A stretch of 6,360 nucleotides of DNA from Candidatus Heimdallarchaeota archaeon (GTDB lineage: Archaea > Asgardarchaeota > Heimdallarchaeia > Heimdallarchaeales > Kariarchaeaceae). The stretch is from assembly GCA_021399405.1 (NCBI GenBank), contig JAAFKL010000436.1, positions 1 to 6,360 of the forward strand, given 5' to 3'. The notes beneath the pieces were generated by a model. It ran no database searches. It was not told the DNA's origin and worked only from the letters and a program-made list of their open reading frames with translations. A program made the position numbers and the translations under genes. Positions within the stretch are counted from its first letter, which is position 1, and every line of letters begins with the position of its first letter. Of the stretch, positions 5,856-6,360 are shown piece by piece.

Positions 5856-6360
5856 ATGGCGCATAGTATTCCAGTAGAGGAAATAAAAAATAGGAGATTA
5901 AGCATAAGAAAAGAACTTGCTAATAGACAATTAGATGCGCTATTAGTACCTCTTGGGATCAATTTTTACTACTTGTTTGGAAAACAGGGGATGCCATCAG
6001 AGAGAATTATTGCTGGGATAATACCGCAAGATGGAGATTCTTTCCTATTATCTCCTTCTTTTGAAAAGTCAAATATGCAAATATCTACTGGGATGGAGGA
6101 TATCGTAGTATGGGAAGAGACAGATAATGCTTACTCAATCCTTGCCAAAGAATTCAATGAGAGGGACATAGGCAATAAAATCGGTGTTGACCCAAAATTA
6201 TGGATTGTTGAGAAAGAGAGAATTGAGAAAAACTCTAAAAGAACTCTGGAATCAGTTGGTAAAATATTAAATAATCAACGAATGGTGAAGAGTGATTGGG
6301 AGTTGAAACAAATGCAAAAAGCCACGAAAAGCTCTGCTGATGGGATACTAAATGCATTGA
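5856..6360 (+). CDS. Xaa-Pro dipeptidase/aminopeptidase P-like (M24B), 3' end cut by window
   Basis: The visible 168 residues match the creatinase/prolidase N-terminal domain of M24B metallopeptidases, which remove an N-terminal residue before proline. Signs are an R-rich first helix followed by LDALLVPLGINFYYLFG (residues 26-42), then PSERIIAGIIP, VVWEET, IGVDPKLWIVE, and KSDWELKQMQKA, the typical join to the catalytic pita-bread domain. The metal-binding D, D, H, E, E residues would lie beyond the right edge and cannot be checked. ATG 5856 is the first standard start after an in-frame stop at 5838. It begins divergently from the PrsW gene. Probably a cytosolic enzyme of peptide turnover with no evident link to the neighbouring membrane proteins. 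Confidence 0.8.
   Translation, partial: MAHSIPVEEIKNRRLSIRKELANRQLDALLVPLGINFYYLFGKQGMPSERIIAGIIPQDGDSFLLSPSFEKSNMQISTGMEDIVVWEETDNAYSILAKEFNERDIGNKIGVDPKLWIVEKERIEKNSKRTLESVGKILNNQRMVKSDWELKQMQKATKSSADGILNAL

Noticed and set aside
3837..6103. GGAGGATAT occurring three times (3837, 3971, 6095)
   Set aside because: Two copies are inside coding sequence, where they encode parts of M-E-D-I in conserved-looking protein, so the recurrence is likely chance.
1..6360. tRNA or rRNA genes, CRISPR arrays, insertion sequences, long direct repeats
   Set aside because: Nothing resembling these was found on reading both strands by eye; every stretch above 300 bp is occupied by a gene.

Overview
The window is AT-rich and gene-dense. 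It holds five complete protein genes and two genes cut by the window edges. The best guess for the organism is an archaeon, plausibly of the Asgard group (Heimdallarchaeia-like). This rests on a Rab/Ras-like small-GTPase-fold protein, archaeal-looking TATA boxes about 22-30 nt upstream of start codons that lack Shine-Dalgarno sequences, frequent TTG/GTG starts, and a membrane protein carrying a zinc ribbon. None of these is decisive alone, and no rRNA, tRNA or marker gene is present to settle it.

Layout, left to right on the + strand: (1) the 3' part of a polytopic membrane protein with the EE..R / E / H / H...N motif set of YhfC-like glutamic intramembrane proteases; (2) an intergenic stretch with a 14-bp perfect palindrome and a TATA-like box; (3) an RNase D-type DEDDy 3'-5' exonuclease with one clear and one weaker HRDC-like domain; (4) a TTG-initiated protein with the Rab/Ras G-domain outline but degraded nucleotide-binding motifs, followed by an unassigned region of about 100 residues; (5) a three-pass membrane protein with two thrombospondin-type-3-like calcium loops in its predicted outside segment; (6) a protein with an export signal, an extracellular domain, one membrane span and a cytosolic four-cysteine zinc ribbon. 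Its signal peptide runs upstream of any standard start codon. On the - strand follows (7) a PrsW-family intramembrane protease whose 3' end overlaps gene 6 by 26 bp. A divergent promoter region then leads to (8) the 5' part of an Xaa-Pro-dipeptidase/aminopeptidase P-like (M24B) gene on the + strand.

The most unusual content is the candidate pseudo-GTPase beside two membrane proteins that join outside domains to cytosolic segments, with intramembrane proteases of two different families close on either side. A role in membrane-associated signalling or regulated proteolysis is a hypothesis only. The + strand genes are spaced by 59-120 bp, most with their own promoter-like sequence, so this is not a tight operon. 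No mobile element, CRISPR array, tRNA or rRNA was seen.
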